Shown: positions 1-8,693, numbered from the stretch's first letter. The stretch: DNA of 35,631 bases from Methanosarcina sp. DH2 (GCF_020804225.1 NZ_WJBI01000010.1:113441-149071); one strand, 5' to 3'. A program made the numbers and translations. Notes: generated from the letters alone by a model not told the origin.

Positions 1-887
1 TCTTTCAGACAGCTATTAGTATAATTTAAAAGGTCTTCAACTTCCTTTTCTTTCTCTTTCATCTCAGTCATATCAGTAAAGATTGTAAGACTGCCAACAA
101 TGGAACCAGTCTCATCTTTTATTGGGACAGATGAGAGCACTATAAACAGAGATTTATCTGCACCCCTGAGTTTGACGGATCCTTCAAGATTATAGACCGC
201 TTCTCCGGTTTCCAGTACTTTTTCAGCAATCGATTTAGTTTTCTCATTACCGCGTGCCAAACTACTACTTTCCACTATTTCAGAAGGCGACATCCCGACG
301 ATCTCATCCGAACTATTAAGGTTGCAAACTTCTGCAAAGTAATCATTAAGATATTTTATCTTTCGAGACGAATCTACATAATATGCAAGTGATGGCTTGG
401 GTATGCTGTTAACAATTACCCTTTGAGATTCTTCTCTCCGTATTATCTGCGGAGTTACATCCAGAAACACACCGTCAATATAATTGATGTTTCCTCCATC
501 ATCTTTCACCGGACGAGCCTGCTCCTGAATAAAGACTATACTACCGTCGGATTTTTTGATTCTGTATTCAGCCTGATAAGGAGTTTTGTTTTTCATAGAT
601 TTTTGTACAACCTTATCGACAAGAGAAAGGTCCTCTGGAAGAATAATATCAGACCACGATATATTTTGGGAAGTGAAATCCAGCTTAGAATAACCGGTCA
701 GTTTTTCCACACTTTTACTGATATAATGTATAGCCCAGGAAGATTCACTCGATACTCTGAAAACAGTTACAGGAAGGTTATCTATTAACCAGCTTATCTC
801 TTTTGCTTTTGAATCCACATTTTCAATAAATTTTTTTTCAGAGTCTTTTTGAGGTTGAAACTTCAAATCGCAATCTTTTGAAGTCAT
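1..887 (-). CDS. PAS-domain sensory protein, N-terminal part (runs off the left edge)
   Basis: Open on the minus strand from ATG at 887 to the window edge, about 295 residues without a stop. An AGGAGAT-type ribosome site (897-902) lies 9 bases upstream of the ATG. No signal peptide or membrane segment is visible, so it is probably cytoplasmic. Two PAS-like domains can be read. The first (about residues 28-135) has the WSDIILPEDL and YRIKKSDGS patterns typical of PAS plus PAC. The second (about 150-275) ends in GSLTIFTDMTEMKEKEKEVEDLL, read here across the PAC end and the following helix. Such proteins sense a ligand, redox state or light and pass the signal to a histidine kinase or chemotaxis-type output. 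The output domain lies outside the window, so I cannot say which it is. Confidence 0.75.
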   Translation of the reverse strand, partial: MTSKDCDLKFQPQKDSEKKFIENVDSKAKEISWLIDNLPVTVFRVSSESSWAIHYISKSVEKLTGYSKLDFTSQNISWSDIILPEDLSLVDKVVQKSMKNKTPYQAEYRIKKSDGSIVFIQEQARPVKDDGGNINYIDGVFLDVTPQIIRREESQRVIVNSIPKPSLAYYVDSSRKIKYLNDYFAEVCNLNSSDEIVGMSPSEIVESSSLARGNEKTKSIAEKVLETGEAVYNLEGSVKLRGADKSLFIVLSSVPIKDETGSIVGSLTIFTDMTEMKEKEKEVEDLLNYTNSCLK

Positions 888-1703
888 AAAATACCAATCT
901 CCTAAATATATAAATACAAACTATTAATATAATTATAGGCAGTATATAAGATTATAGGTGAAAATAAAACTCTTACAAACAATAAAATTTCAATTACTGC
1001 TAAGTATTTGCTTCACTCGGGCAGTGAAAAGCAAACATAACAATTCAGTTATCTAACATTGAAATGTGTAGTAATACTTACGCGGAGAAAATTTGTTGAA
1101 ATGTTAATTTTAAGAAATTTTTTAAATATGTTTCCGGGTTGTAATAGCAGTTCCAGAAGTTATTGAAAATGAAATATTCCACTTTCTAACTTTATGCCGT
1201 ATAGAACTACAAATGCTCTGTTATGAAATAAAAAAGTCTGATCTGACACCATAGTACAATAAGAAGCAAAAACGAAGAAGGAGAGGAAGAATGTTTATAG
1301 AAAAAATACTTTACCTGACTGAGAGATACCTTCATGGAAACTGTCTTACAGTAATAACTTAACAGAGCACCATGTAAAGATAGATGACCAGCTTGCGTAA
1401 GACTTATAATTTCAGCCAGATACAATTTCAAAATTGGTTCTATAATTGTCTTTAGACTTTATAAATTTATTGAGTTTAGGGAACTCAAACCTCTTAAGAG
1501 TTGAGAAGCAACTTAATGTTTTCGAACTACAATAAAGTTAATTAAATTGTGCATAAGCGTACAGATTTCACAGGCTTATGAGGGAGTTGATAAATTTATA
1601 TAAATGAAGTGAAAAAATGAGTATACCCTCGTTGTCAATGTGAAACTTTATATACATCCAGGTAATCTGTTTCAGAAATGTATTATTCAGACCTGGGGTT
1701 CTT
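888..1703. other. Gene-free spacer between divergent genes
   Basis: AT-rich spacer between the divergently transcribed PAS sensor and the DsrE-like gene. The short open frames here (for example 1207-1431 minus) have no ribosome site and an unconvincing composition. Apart from promoter-like TATA stretches near the right end I see nothing specific. Confidence 0.5.
1647..1654 (+). promoter_or_regulatory. Probable TATA box for the DsrE-like gene
   Basis: TTTATATA lies 50 bases before the ATG at 1704. An archaeal start site about 25 bases downstream would give a leader of about 25 bases carrying the GGGGT ribosome site. Confidence 0.45.
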
Positions 1704-2072
1704 ATGACAAAAGTCGAAAAGGTACTACTGCTACTCAAAAATATGGTGTATGAAAGCACCAGCCCGCAGGAAACTCTCAAGTTTGCGAAGTATTATAGGA
1801 GCAAAGGACTCGATGTGCTGGTTATTCTGTGGGGACCTATGGGAGTATTGCTTGCAAAGAAAGATAAAACGAGAGGGTCACCTAAATACGATGCCTCAGT
1901 TCAGGAATGCATTGAGATGGGAGTAGAGTTTCGATGCTGTCAGCTTGCCTCAGATATGATTGGCCTTAAGAAGGAAGAACTGATCCCGGGAATTGAGTTT
2001 ATTTGCTCAAAAGATGTAGCTGAACTATTTCTGACGTACAGAGAGGAAAACCAGCTTATTATAAATTTTTGA
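1704..2072 (+). CDS. DsrE/DsrF-like (predicted peroxiredoxin-type) protein
   Basis: A 122-residue soluble protein starting at ATG 1704 after a GGGGT ribosome site. The N-terminus, KVEKVLLLLKNMVYE, followed by a helix and a second hydrophobic strand, LDVLVILWGPMGV, fits the Rossmann-like DsrE/DsrF/TusD fold. A Cys pair in a FRCCQLASDMIGL context sits where family members carry a conserved Cys before the last strand. The closing EFICSKDVAELFL pattern is also typical. Members handle sulfur or act in thiol relay, but many archaeal single-gene members have no assigned partner. No sulfur-relay genes lie nearby. The family call comes from pattern recognition, so the biochemical role is open. Confidence 0.6.
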   Translation: MTKVEKVLLLLKNMVYESTSPQETLKFAKYYRSKGLDVLVILWGPMGVLLAKKDKTRGSPKYDASVQECIEMGVEFRCCQLASDMIGLKKEELIPGIEFICSKDVAELFLTYREENQLIINF

Positions 2073-2250
2073 ATCTAATAGCTAACTCTAAAACCAGCAG
2101 CCAATCTTAAATCAACTTTAAAGAGTATTTAAAACTCCAATAAAATCTCTTTTAAAATAATTAGTTAAAAATTATCAATTAACAACTGTTTTTTAATGAC
2201 CATTTTTTAAAGTTACCTTTCTAAAGGTACTTTTAAAAATATTTTTAAAA

Positions 2251-2290
2251 TTATTATTATTACTATTATTACTATTATTACTATTATTAT
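2251..2290. repeat. 9-bp tandem microsatellite (ATTATTACT)
   Basis: About four copies of ATTATTACT run head to tail, making a TNN triplet tract. It is non-coding and probably a slippage product. Confidence 0.8.
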
Positions 2291-2316
2291 GTTGAATAAC
2301 ATTAATTTCAATGATC

Positions 2317-2388
2317 TAATTAGAGATTGAATTAGAGATTGAATTAGAGACAGAATTAGAGACAGAATTAGAGATAGAACTAAAGATT
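2317..2388. repeat. 12-bp tandem repeat, six units (GAATTAGAGATT type)
   Basis: Six 12-bp units in register: three end in ATT (including the first and last, slightly diverged), two in ACA, one in ATA. The unit is a multiple of 3. On the plus strand it reads as an alternating Leu-Glu-(Ile/Thr)-Glu tetrapeptide. Confidence 0.85.
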
Positions 2389-2517
2389 ACAAGCTGGTTA
2401 ATTGAAGGCATATTTGCTAAACATAGGTTTGATAAAGAAAATGTTCTTAAGCTATTTTTTATAAATGCTGCTGTAAAACAGACAAAAATTTTTATTCTTT
2501 CAGACATATTCAGATAG
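2320..2517 (+). pseudogene. Possible start-less gene remnant beginning in the 12-bp repeat
   Basis: The plus frame opens right after a TAA at 2317-2319 and runs 65 codons to a TAG at 2515-2517. It starts with the Leu-Glu-Xaa-Glu repeat and continues as a plausible mixed sequence containing WLIEGIFAKHRFDKENVLKLF. No ATG, GTG or TTG with a ribosome site was seen at its start. It may be the 3' end of a decayed gene, or chance reading of AT-rich DNA. I do not recognise a family. Confidence 0.25.
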
Positions 2518-2714
2518 GCTATCTAAGAAGTATGGAAACTGTTTTTGAGGAATGAATTATATGTTAATATGCAGATATTTAGAGTAAAAATGGATCTTAA
2601 CACAAGGGTGCCATATTCAAACGAGCAAAATATTCGGATTAGCGCTTCTTACTATAGTACTATGATAAGATATCAGTTTTTAGCAAGGAGATAAAGAGAT
2701 TAATTGGTGGTTTC

Positions 2715-3971
2715 ATGTTTTTAAAAGATTATGAACTTGGTGAGGAAGAAAAGCTTCTTTTACAGAAGGTTATCGATGGGGATATAGCCTTTCGTAAGAT
2801 TGAAGAGTTTGCAGACCCGTTAACAGCCGTAAAAATCCGCAGACTTGCCATTCAGGAGTACGCAAAACTCGAATTTGAACATATACATAACTTCTCTCTG
2901 GACGTGGAAACTGTAACAAAGAAGAATATTGAAAACATGATAGGGGCAGTTCAGATCCCTCTGGGAGTTGCCGGGCTTCTGAAGGTAAATGGAGAATATG
3001 CGGGAGCTGAATACTATATTCCTCTGGCTACAACTGAAGGAGCCCTCGTTGCCAGTGTAAACCGCGGTTGCTCAGTTATCACCAGGTCTGGTGGGGCAAA
3101 TGTAAGAGTTTTTGAAGACGAAATGACCAGGGCACCGGTCTTTAAGCTTGAAAGCCTTGACAGAACCAAAAAATTTTACGACTGGGTGAAGAGTCCAGCA
3201 ATTTTTAAGCAGATGAAAGAAGTTGCCGAAAAGACAACCAGGTTCGGAAAACTGATCTCAGTAAAGCCCTTTGTGACCGGAACGTATGTCTATCTCAGGT
3301 TTTCCTATGATACAAAAGATGCAATGGGCATGAATATGGTTACCATAGCTACAGACGCAGTGATGCACCTTATAGAAGACGAGTTCGGAGCACAGCCTGT
3401 TACTCTTTCAGGAAATATGTGCACTGACAAAAAGCCTGCGTCCATAAGCACCATCCTTGGGAGAGGAAAGACTGTAGTAGCCGAAGTTACTATTCCTGGA
3501 GAGGTAGTCAAAGAAACTCTCAAATGTACCCCGGAGTCAATGTTTGAGGTAAATTACAGTAAAAATCTGCTTGGTTCGGCAAGAGCAGGAGCCATTGGAT
3601 TTAACGCTCACGCTGCAAACGTTATTGCTGCTATCTATCTCGCCTGTGGGCAGGATGCTGCTCATGTTGTTGAAGGCAGCACCGCAATTACAAGTATGGA
3701 ACTTACAAAATATGAAGAAATCCATTGTTCGGTCACACTGCCAGCCCTTCCTGTAGGTACAGTCGGAGGAGGTACTGGCCTTGGGACCCAGAGAGATTGC
3801 CTGAATATCCTTGGTGTGGCAGGAGCAGGAGACTCTCCGGGCATAAACTCGCGGAAGTTTGCAGAAATCGTAGCCTCTGCAGTACTTGCGGGAGAGATTT
3901 CTCTTATAGGAGCACAGGCTGCCGGACATCTGGCGCGCGCCCACGCACAGCTCGGCCGTGGAAAGTTTTGA
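2715..3971 (+). CDS. hmgA: Hydroxymethylglutaryl-CoA reductase (class I)
   Basis: A 418-residue enzyme reducing HMG-CoA to mevalonate with NADPH, the committed step towards the isoprenoid side chains of archaeal ether lipids. It is full length for an archaeal soluble class I enzyme, which lacks the membrane anchor of eukaryotic forms. Start ATG 2715 follows GGTGG at 2706-2710. Visible motifs are ENMIG (73-77), the catalytic Glu108 in TTEGALVAS, the DAMGMN cofactor-binding motif (202-207), catalytic Lys in TDKKPA (239/240), Asp314 in GQDAAH, the GTVGGGTGLGTQ loop (348-359), and the terminal catalytic His410 in HLARAH. All four expected catalytic positions are present, so it should be active. 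It appears monocistronic, with spacers on both sides. Confidence 0.97.
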   Translation: MFLKDYELGEEEKLLLQKVIDGDIAFRKIEEFADPLTAVKIRRLAIQEYAKLEFEHIHNFSLDVETVTKKNIENMIGAVQIPLGVAGLLKVNGEYAGAEYYIPLATTEGALVASVNRGCSVITRSGGANVRVFEDEMTRAPVFKLESLDRTKKFYDWVKSPAIFKQMKEVAEKTTRFGKLISVKPFVTGTYVYLRFSYDTKDAMGMNMVTIATDAVMHLIEDEFGAQPVTLSGNMCTDKKPASISTILGRGKTVVAEVTIPGEVVKETLKCTPESMFEVNYSKNLLGSARAGAIGFNAHAANVIAAIYLACGQDAAHVVEGSTAITSMELTKYEEIHCSVTLPALPVGTVGGGTGLGTQRDCLNILGVAGAGDSPGINSRKFAEIVASAVLAGEISLIGAQAAGHLARAHAQLGRGKF

Positions 3972-4055
3972 AGCCACGGAAAAAGATACAGGAAACTCAG
4001 TCCAATCCATCCGGTAAGAAAAACATAATCGTGACTATGCACTAAAAAAGCAAAA

Positions 4056-4087
4056 ACCCCTTCATAATGAAAGCAGCAGGGAGGGGT
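4056..4087 (+). terminator. Possible weak terminator after hmgA
   Basis: ACCCCT and AGGGGT are complementary arms around a 20-base loop, followed by a T-rich stretch. The stem is only 6 bp and the call is tentative. Confidence 0.3.
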
Positions 4088-4126
4088 ATTGTATTTTCTT
4101 CTTTATAATTTACTGCTTTAGATATC

Positions 4127-4189
4127 CAGGTTACTTCTTGAAGTATTCAGGTTACTTCTTGAGGTATTCAGGTTGCTTTTTTGTAATTA
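4127..4189. repeat. 21-bp tandem repeat, three units
   Basis: Units begin CAGGTTACTTCTTGA. The first two differ at one base; the third is diverged. A looser copy (CAGGTAAACTTTTACT) follows near 4229. It is non-coding and lies in the spacer between hmgA and a small membrane protein gene. Confidence 0.75.
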
Positions 4190-4305
4190 AGGTGATCTTA
4201 AGCAATTGAGGAAACTTTTTACGAATTCAGGTAAACTTTTACTGAGTAAGAGAACTATTTACTAATCCATGCAACGTTCAGGCACTTTAAATACTTTCTA
4301 TAAAA

Positions 4306-4385
4306 GATATTTTTGAGATATGATATTTTTGAAATCTGATATTTTTGAGATATGATATTTTTGAAATCTGATATTTTTGAGATAT
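4306..4385. repeat. 16-bp tandem repeat, five units with an alternating 32-bp pattern
   Basis: Five exact 16-bp units. Units 1, 3 and 5 read GATATTTTTGAGATAT and units 2 and 4 read GATATTTTTGAAATCT. The strict alternation means the last expansion copied a 32-bp double unit. No frame across it looks coding. Confidence 0.9.
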
Positions 4386-4469
4386 TATACTTCAGATTAA
4401 TATTAAAATTTCATTCAAAGTAGAAATGTTTATCATAATGTGAATTTCTAAATAAGAATGGAGGCAGGT

Positions 4470-4619
4470 ATGAGCAATCCTGTTGATATTCTGGCCTGTG
4501 CAGTTACTTCACTAGTTTGCTTTTTCATATTATACGCCGTACTTCAGCTGGATATACTTATACTGGGAATTGTTTTGATAGGCTGTATTCTTTTTGGGAA
4601 GATACTATATATGTTTTAA
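4470..4619 (+). CDS. Very small membrane protein (49 aa)
   Basis: A 49-residue frame from ATG 4470 to TAA 4617-4619. The ribosome site GGAGG (4460-4464) sits 5 bases before this ATG and decides it over the in-frame ATG at 4458, which would overlap the site. The sequence after MSNPVDILACAVTSL is almost wholly hydrophobic, with two stretches (about residues 9-25 and 29-45) that could form a membrane hairpin. There are no charged residues between them except one Asp, and a Lys lies near the end. The family is unknown to me. The strong ribosome site and clean hydrophobic pattern argue that it is real. Confidence 0.6.
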   Translation: MSNPVDILACAVTSLVCFFILYAVLQLDILILGIVLIGCILFGKILYMF

Positions 4620-4755
4620 AATTCCTGATTTATTTGATTTTTAATTAGTTTACTGTTATCAATTTAAATTAATTCGCATGCTTATGGTTTATACTATCCC
4701 CTATCATGTCCAGCCGCGCAATTAGTATCTGTTTGTTTTATTTTATTAATTTTGT

Positions 4756-5046
4756 TTATTTCGTTTTTTCGTTTACTTCACCCTTATCTTTGTTATCTTC
4801 ACCAGTTCCATTCTCATTAACCTTTTCTCCGGGCAATTCTCTCCCTATTATTTCGTCTTCACTTTCCTCTTCATGTTCAATAACATAATCACTCATCGTG
4901 AGAAAAAGGATCCCGAGAGTGACTGTAACCAGGCCCAGAACTTTGTGAAAAGTAAACAGAACAGCGCCCAGGAATATCAGGGGAAACCCCAGTAAGACGC
5001 CCCTACCTTTGATAAAGAAATTTTTTACGGGCTCTAGAAGTGACAT
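4756..5046 (-). CDS. Small membrane protein with acidic tail
   Basis: A 96-residue protein on the minus strand. An AAGGAGA ribosome site lies upstream of ATG 5046. The N-terminus MSLLEPVKNFFIKGRG is basic and amphipathic. Two adjacent hydrophobic segments follow (about residues 17-32 and 36-51). The C-terminal 40 residues are very rich in Glu, Asp, Asn and Lys (EHEEESEDEIIGRE onwards) and probably disordered. The layout suggests a two-helix membrane hairpin with a cytoplasmic acidic tail. I do not recognise the family. It converges with the 49-residue membrane protein gene on the plus strand, with 136 bp between them. Confidence 0.65.
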   Translation of the reverse strand: MSLLEPVKNFFIKGRGVLLGFPLIFLGAVLFTFHKVLGLVTVTLGILFLTMSDYVIEHEEESEDEIIGRELPGEKVNENGTGEDNKDKGEVNEKTK

Positions 5047-5628
5047 TTTAATGAATTCTCCTTGTAAACAGCCTTATCCGTACGTCCCTCTTTAAAGGTC
5101 GAGTCAACAGAATATTTTGATTGCAATTAAAAAGGACAGGAATCTTAGTTAAGTTCTCTGTGCGGACTATTCCTGTCAATATGTGAACTTCTTGCAGGTA
5201 TTTGAATATCGCCTTTTTATCAGCAGTTTTTTATCAGCAGTTTTTTATCAGTAATATATCACTCTTTGTTAGTATGGTTTTTTCGGTTTTACACATCAGG
5301 CACGGAGGCAAGAGTATATAAGGTTTAATTATAATACACCCTTAGGGGACTGAGAGGAGAAAAGGTAAGAAATAGCCGGTAAAATAAGTAAAGCCGAATA
5401 AATAAGCTCATTAAAATTTTCTCTTTCTTGTAAGTTATTAAAATATACAGGCTTTATTCTTATTCAAGTATCAAAAACATTTTTCAGTTGACCCTTAGAA
5501 TAATCAAAATAAAGAGCTGAATTGTTTAGATTAAAGATTTAACATATATCAATAAGGAACATTAGAGTTTCAAACAACAAATTTACCTGGACAGGTAGAA
5601 AAGTAAAAGAAAATTGGGGGTTTAGTTT
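5047..5628. other. Spacer upstream of the oxidoreductase operon
   Basis: It contains a 14-bp direct repeat (TTTTTTATCAGCAG, about 2.5 copies, 5214-5253) and an AT-rich promoter-like stretch around 5313-5335 (GTATATAAGG). The stretch is far from the gene, so a long leader or a nearer promoter is possible. Nothing coding is seen apart from a short minus frame (5539-5769) that shadows the next gene. Confidence 0.5.
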
Positions 5629-7353
5629 CTGGACTATACACTTCGGGTAGGAGGGGAAGCCGGGCAGGGGCTGCAAACAATAGGAGGAGCTCTTGCAAAA
5701 ATCTTTTCCAGAAAAGGATACTATGTATTCACGCACCAGGACTACATGTCCAGGATACGCGGCGGACACAATTTCTATCAGGTCCGTTTTTCTGACCGTA
5801 AAGTATTGGCTTCAAAGGAAATTGTTGACATTCTTCTCGCTCTTGATCTGAATACGATCGAAATTCACAAAAACAGTGTTAAAGAAGAGGGGTTTATTCT
5901 CTACGACTCTGAGAGCATGAAAAAGAAATTTGAAGGGGCTCAGTTTATAGATATCCCTTTCAGAAAAATCGCGTTTGATGTCGGAAAAAATAGTGTGATG
6001 GCAAATACCGTAGCAACAGGGTCAGTGCTCGGGCTGCTTGACCTGGGGCTTGATGTCCTGAATGATATTTTAAAGATGACTTTCCGAGGGAAAGGGGAAG
6101 AAATAATTGAAAAAAATATAGCCTGTGCAGAGGCAGGGTATAACTATGCCCATTCTAATTGTCCCCGCTGCGAAGCTTTCGGAATCCCGGAGCCGGATGG
6201 AAAAAAGCTCCTGCTCATAGACGGAGTCCAGGCAATAGGGATGGGAGCCCTTGTGTCAGGCTGCAAGTTTTATTCAGCATACCCTATGTCCCCTTCAACA
6301 GGAATTTTAAATTATCTGGCTTCCAGAGCAGAAGAATACGGGCTGGTAATTGAGCAGGCTGAAGATGAAATATCAGCAATTAATATGACAATAGGAGCCT
6401 CTTTTGCAGGCGTAAGAGCTATGACCGGCAGTTCGGGAGGAGGGTTTGCCCTTATGGTAGAAGGCCTTTCCCTTGCAGGGATTACCGAAACTCCTCTGGT
6501 GGTAGCAGAAATGCAGCGCCCGGGACCTGCTACGGGTTTGCCCACACGTACCGAACAGGGAGACCTGCTTTTTGTCCTGTATGCAGGACATGGAGAGTTC
6601 CCACGGGTAATATTTGAGCCAGGAACCCCGGAGCAGGCTTTTTATCTTACCAATAAGGCCTTCGAGCTATCAGAGAAGTACCAGATACCTGTTTTTATCC
6701 AATCTGACCAGTATTTAGGAGAGTCCGAATGGACTTTTGAAAATTTCGACTTCGAGCGCCTTGTATATAATGATTATCGAGTGAGAGAAAAAGACCTTGA
6801 AGGGGTAGAAGAGTACAAACGCTACAAATATTCGGACACGGGGGTTTCTCCTCTTGCGGTTCCCGGAGAAGCAGGGAAGCATCTGGTTGTGGCAGATAGC
6901 GATGAGCACGACGAAGAAGGGCATATCATAGAAGACTCTGAAACTCGCATAAAAATGGTCCAGAAAAGACTGCTGAAAAAACTGCCTCTGATAAAGAAAG
7001 AAATCGAAGCTCCGTTGCTATACGGGGATCCATCTCCGGAAATAGTGCTTGTAGGACATGGCTCGACCTATGGTGTGATAAAAGAGATAGTAGATATTTA
7101 TTCAAAGGATAGAAAGATCGCGATGATGCATTTCAGCCAGATCTATCCTCTTCCCGAACAGGATGGTTTCGATTATATAGAATTTCTCAAAAATGCAGGC
7201 CTTGTTATTTCTATAGAAAACAATGCCAGCGGGCAATTTGCAAAATTCATAAGAGCCGAAACAGGGTTTGAATTTACCCACCAGATCTTAAAGTACGATG
7301 GAAGACCGTTTACCATTGAAAACCTGAAGGAGGAAGTAGATGCCTACCTCTGA
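5629..7353 (+). CDS. 2-oxoacid:ferredoxin oxidoreductase, fused gamma-alpha subunit
   Basis: About 574 residues. It forms the 2-oxoacid oxidoreductase with the next gene: oxidative decarboxylation of a 2-oxoacid to acyl-CoA with ferredoxin as acceptor, or the reverse. The first ATG in frame (5746) would remove the start of the gamma domain. The reading frame upstream carries DYTLRVGGEAGQGLQTIG, the glycine-rich gamma-subunit signature, and stays open back to a TAG at 5623-5625. The only plausible start is CTG 5629, 8 bases after GGGGG (5616-5620). The alpha domain follows from about residue 190, with YPMSPSTGILNYLA and EDEISAINMTIGASFAG. It overlaps the beta gene by 14 bp, which implies coupled translation. 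Which 2-oxoacid it uses cannot be told from sequence. Confidence 0.88.
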   Translation: MDYTLRVGGEAGQGLQTIGGALAKIFSRKGYYVFTHQDYMSRIRGGHNFYQVRFSDRKVLASKEIVDILLALDLNTIEIHKNSVKEEGFILYDSESMKKKFEGAQFIDIPFRKIAFDVGKNSVMANTVATGSVLGLLDLGLDVLNDILKMTFRGKGEEIIEKNIACAEAGYNYAHSNCPRCEAFGIPEPDGKKLLLIDGVQAIGMGALVSGCKFYSAYPMSPSTGILNYLASRAEEYGLVIEQAEDEISAINMTIGASFAGVRAMTGSSGGGFALMVEGLSLAGITETPLVVAEMQRPGPATGLPTRTEQGDLLFVLYAGHGEFPRVIFEPGTPEQAFYLTNKAFELSEKYQIPVFIQSDQYLGESEWTFENFDFERLVYNDYRVREKDLEGVEEYKRYKYSDTGVSPLAVPGEAGKHLVVADSDEHDEEGHIIEDSETRIKMVQKRLLKKLPLIKKEIEAPLLYGDPSPEIVLVGHGSTYGVIKEIVDIYSKDRKIAMMHFSQIYPLPEQDGFDYIEFLKNAGLVISIENNASGQFAKFIRAETGFEFTHQILKYDGRPFTIENLKEEVDAYL

Positions 7354-8191
7354 AGATTATGAAGGCCAGGTCCCTGCCTGGTGTCCCGGATGTGGAAACT
7401 TCCAGATCCTCTCAACCATCAAACAGGCGCTTGTCGAACTTGGCATCGAGCCCTGGGAAGTCCTGCTTGTTTCGGGAATAGGACAGGCAGGAAAACTGCC
7501 CCATTACATTAAGTGCCACACCTTCAACGGGCTTCACGGAAGGACACTACCTGTTGCCACTGCTGCAAAGCTTGCCAATCACTCCCTGCACGTAATCGCA
7601 GTTGCCGGGGATGGAGACTGTTATGCCGAAGGTGGGAACCACTTTCTTCATGCGATCCGCAGGAGCCCTAATATCAGCCTTTTCGTGCATAATAACCAGA
7701 TCTACGGACTGACCAAAGGGCAGGCTTCTCCCACATCAGCCAAAGGTACGCATACACCGGCTCAACCTTTCGGGTATCTTGCACATCCGTTTAATCCGCT
7801 TTCTCTCGCAATCTCTCAGGAATGCAGTTTCGTAGCCAGGGGCTTTGCAGGAGACCAGGAGCACCTGAAGGAACTGATGAAAGCTGCCATAACACACAGA
7901 GGCTTTTCTCTGCTTGATATTCTTCAGCCCTGCGTCACTTTTAATAAAATAAATACCTTTAAGTGGTACCGGGAAAGAGTTTACAAACTTGACGATGACT
8001 ATGACCCTTATAACCAGATAAAAGCATTCGAAAAGGCTCTGGAATGGGAAGATAAAATCCCTAACGGCATATTTTACAAAAAAGATAAGGAAACCCTGGA
8101 AGAAATGGTGCCGACAATCCACGAAACACCGCTTGTGAGGAAAAAGTTCTCATTTGAGGATGTAAAGCACGAAATTGAGAAGTTTTATTGA
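7340..8191 (+). CDS. 2-oxoacid:ferredoxin oxidoreductase, beta subunit
   Basis: A 283-residue thiamine-diphosphate and Fe-S subunit, starting at ATG 7340 inside the end of the alpha gene. Cluster ligands Cys15 and Cys18 lie in WCPGCGN, and Cys198 lies in LQPC. The ThDP/Mg motif is GDGDCYAEGGNHFLHAIRR (about 90-108), followed by NNQIYGLTKGQASPTS (118-133), typical of KorB/PorB-type proteins. At the position where many relatives have the third cluster Cys (SGIGCS) this protein has SGIGQAGK, Gln49; Cys59 in YIKCH is a possible substitute. The LHGR motif (65-68) is intact. It forms a two-gene operon with the fused gamma-alpha subunit. There is no separate ferredoxin-like delta subunit nearby. Confidence 0.92.
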   Translation: MPTSEDYEGQVPAWCPGCGNFQILSTIKQALVELGIEPWEVLLVSGIGQAGKLPHYIKCHTFNGLHGRTLPVATAAKLANHSLHVIAVAGDGDCYAEGGNHFLHAIRRSPNISLFVHNNQIYGLTKGQASPTSAKGTHTPAQPFGYLAHPFNPLSLAISQECSFVARGFAGDQEHLKELMKAAITHRGFSLLDILQPCVTFNKINTFKWYRERVYKLDDDYDPYNQIKAFEKALEWEDKIPNGIFYKKDKETLEEMVPTIHETPLVRKKFSFEDVKHEIEKFY

Positions 8192-8693
8192 AAACTTCAC
8201 TTCCTTTCTATTTATTATGGGCTTACGCGGTTGAACTGAGAAATCGATAGCATTAAATCTTCAACTGCCTAAAACATTACGCCAGTAACAACGCCATATG
8301 TGCTTGATTTTGTGCTTCAAGTGCGTAAGTCCTATATTATTTAGATATTTATTACCTTCACTCGGTCCAAAATTCTAATTTTCCCCTCAAAACACTCTAC
8401 CCGAAGATCTTTGCTTTTCTAAATAACCTCAAAATTTTAAATAAACACTAATATAAAAACTTTATAATTTTTTGGCAAAAGTTAATAAGTTAGAAGATAA
8501 TAGTATCTGTTGTAAAATTAAGAGTATGTAGATAGGGGTCAATTAACTTGGAACCATAAATATCAGCTCCTGAGTAGATATCTCCTATTGCAAATTTGAA
8601 TCAAAAAAGTTGGAATGTAGGGCGCTGGGGAATGGAGCCTTTTGACTTTTCTATATACTTTCATTCAAATCTGAATAATGGAGTGAAAACAGA
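8192..8693. other. Spacer upstream of the archaellum cluster
   Basis: About 500 bp, AT-rich, with no convincing frame on either strand. The right end holds the arlB promoter and ribosome site. The rest may contain regulator sites, but I can identify none. Confidence 0.5.
8651..8658 (+). promoter_or_regulatory. Probable TATA box of arlB
   Basis: CTATATAC lies 43 bases before ATG 8694, giving a predicted transcript start near 8680. The GGAGTG ribosome site lies at about 8680-8685. Confidence 0.5.

Larger units (their letters stand above)
2073..2714. other. Spacer with two short tandem-repeat tracts
   Basis: AT-rich spacer before hmgA. It holds a 9-bp-period ATTATTACT tract and a 12-bp GAATTAGAG repeat, listed separately. 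The repeat opens a short frame without a recognisable start. The right end carries a GGTGG ribosome site at 2706-2710 for hmgA. Confidence 0.6.

Noticed and set aside
2251..2388. CRISPR-like array in the hmgA upstream spacer
   Set aside because: Units of 9 and 12 bp are contiguous with no spacers; simple tandem repeats.
3537..4045. Several long frames overlapping the 3' half of hmgA on both strands
   Set aside because: They lie inside a conserved enzyme gene, have no ribosome sites and unnatural composition; shadows.
5611..5634. TAG at 5623 read through as pyrrolysine at the oxidoreductase start
   Set aside because: Upstream codons are only a few from the ribosome-site-like GGGGG and no coding sequence precedes them; CTG start explains the frame better.
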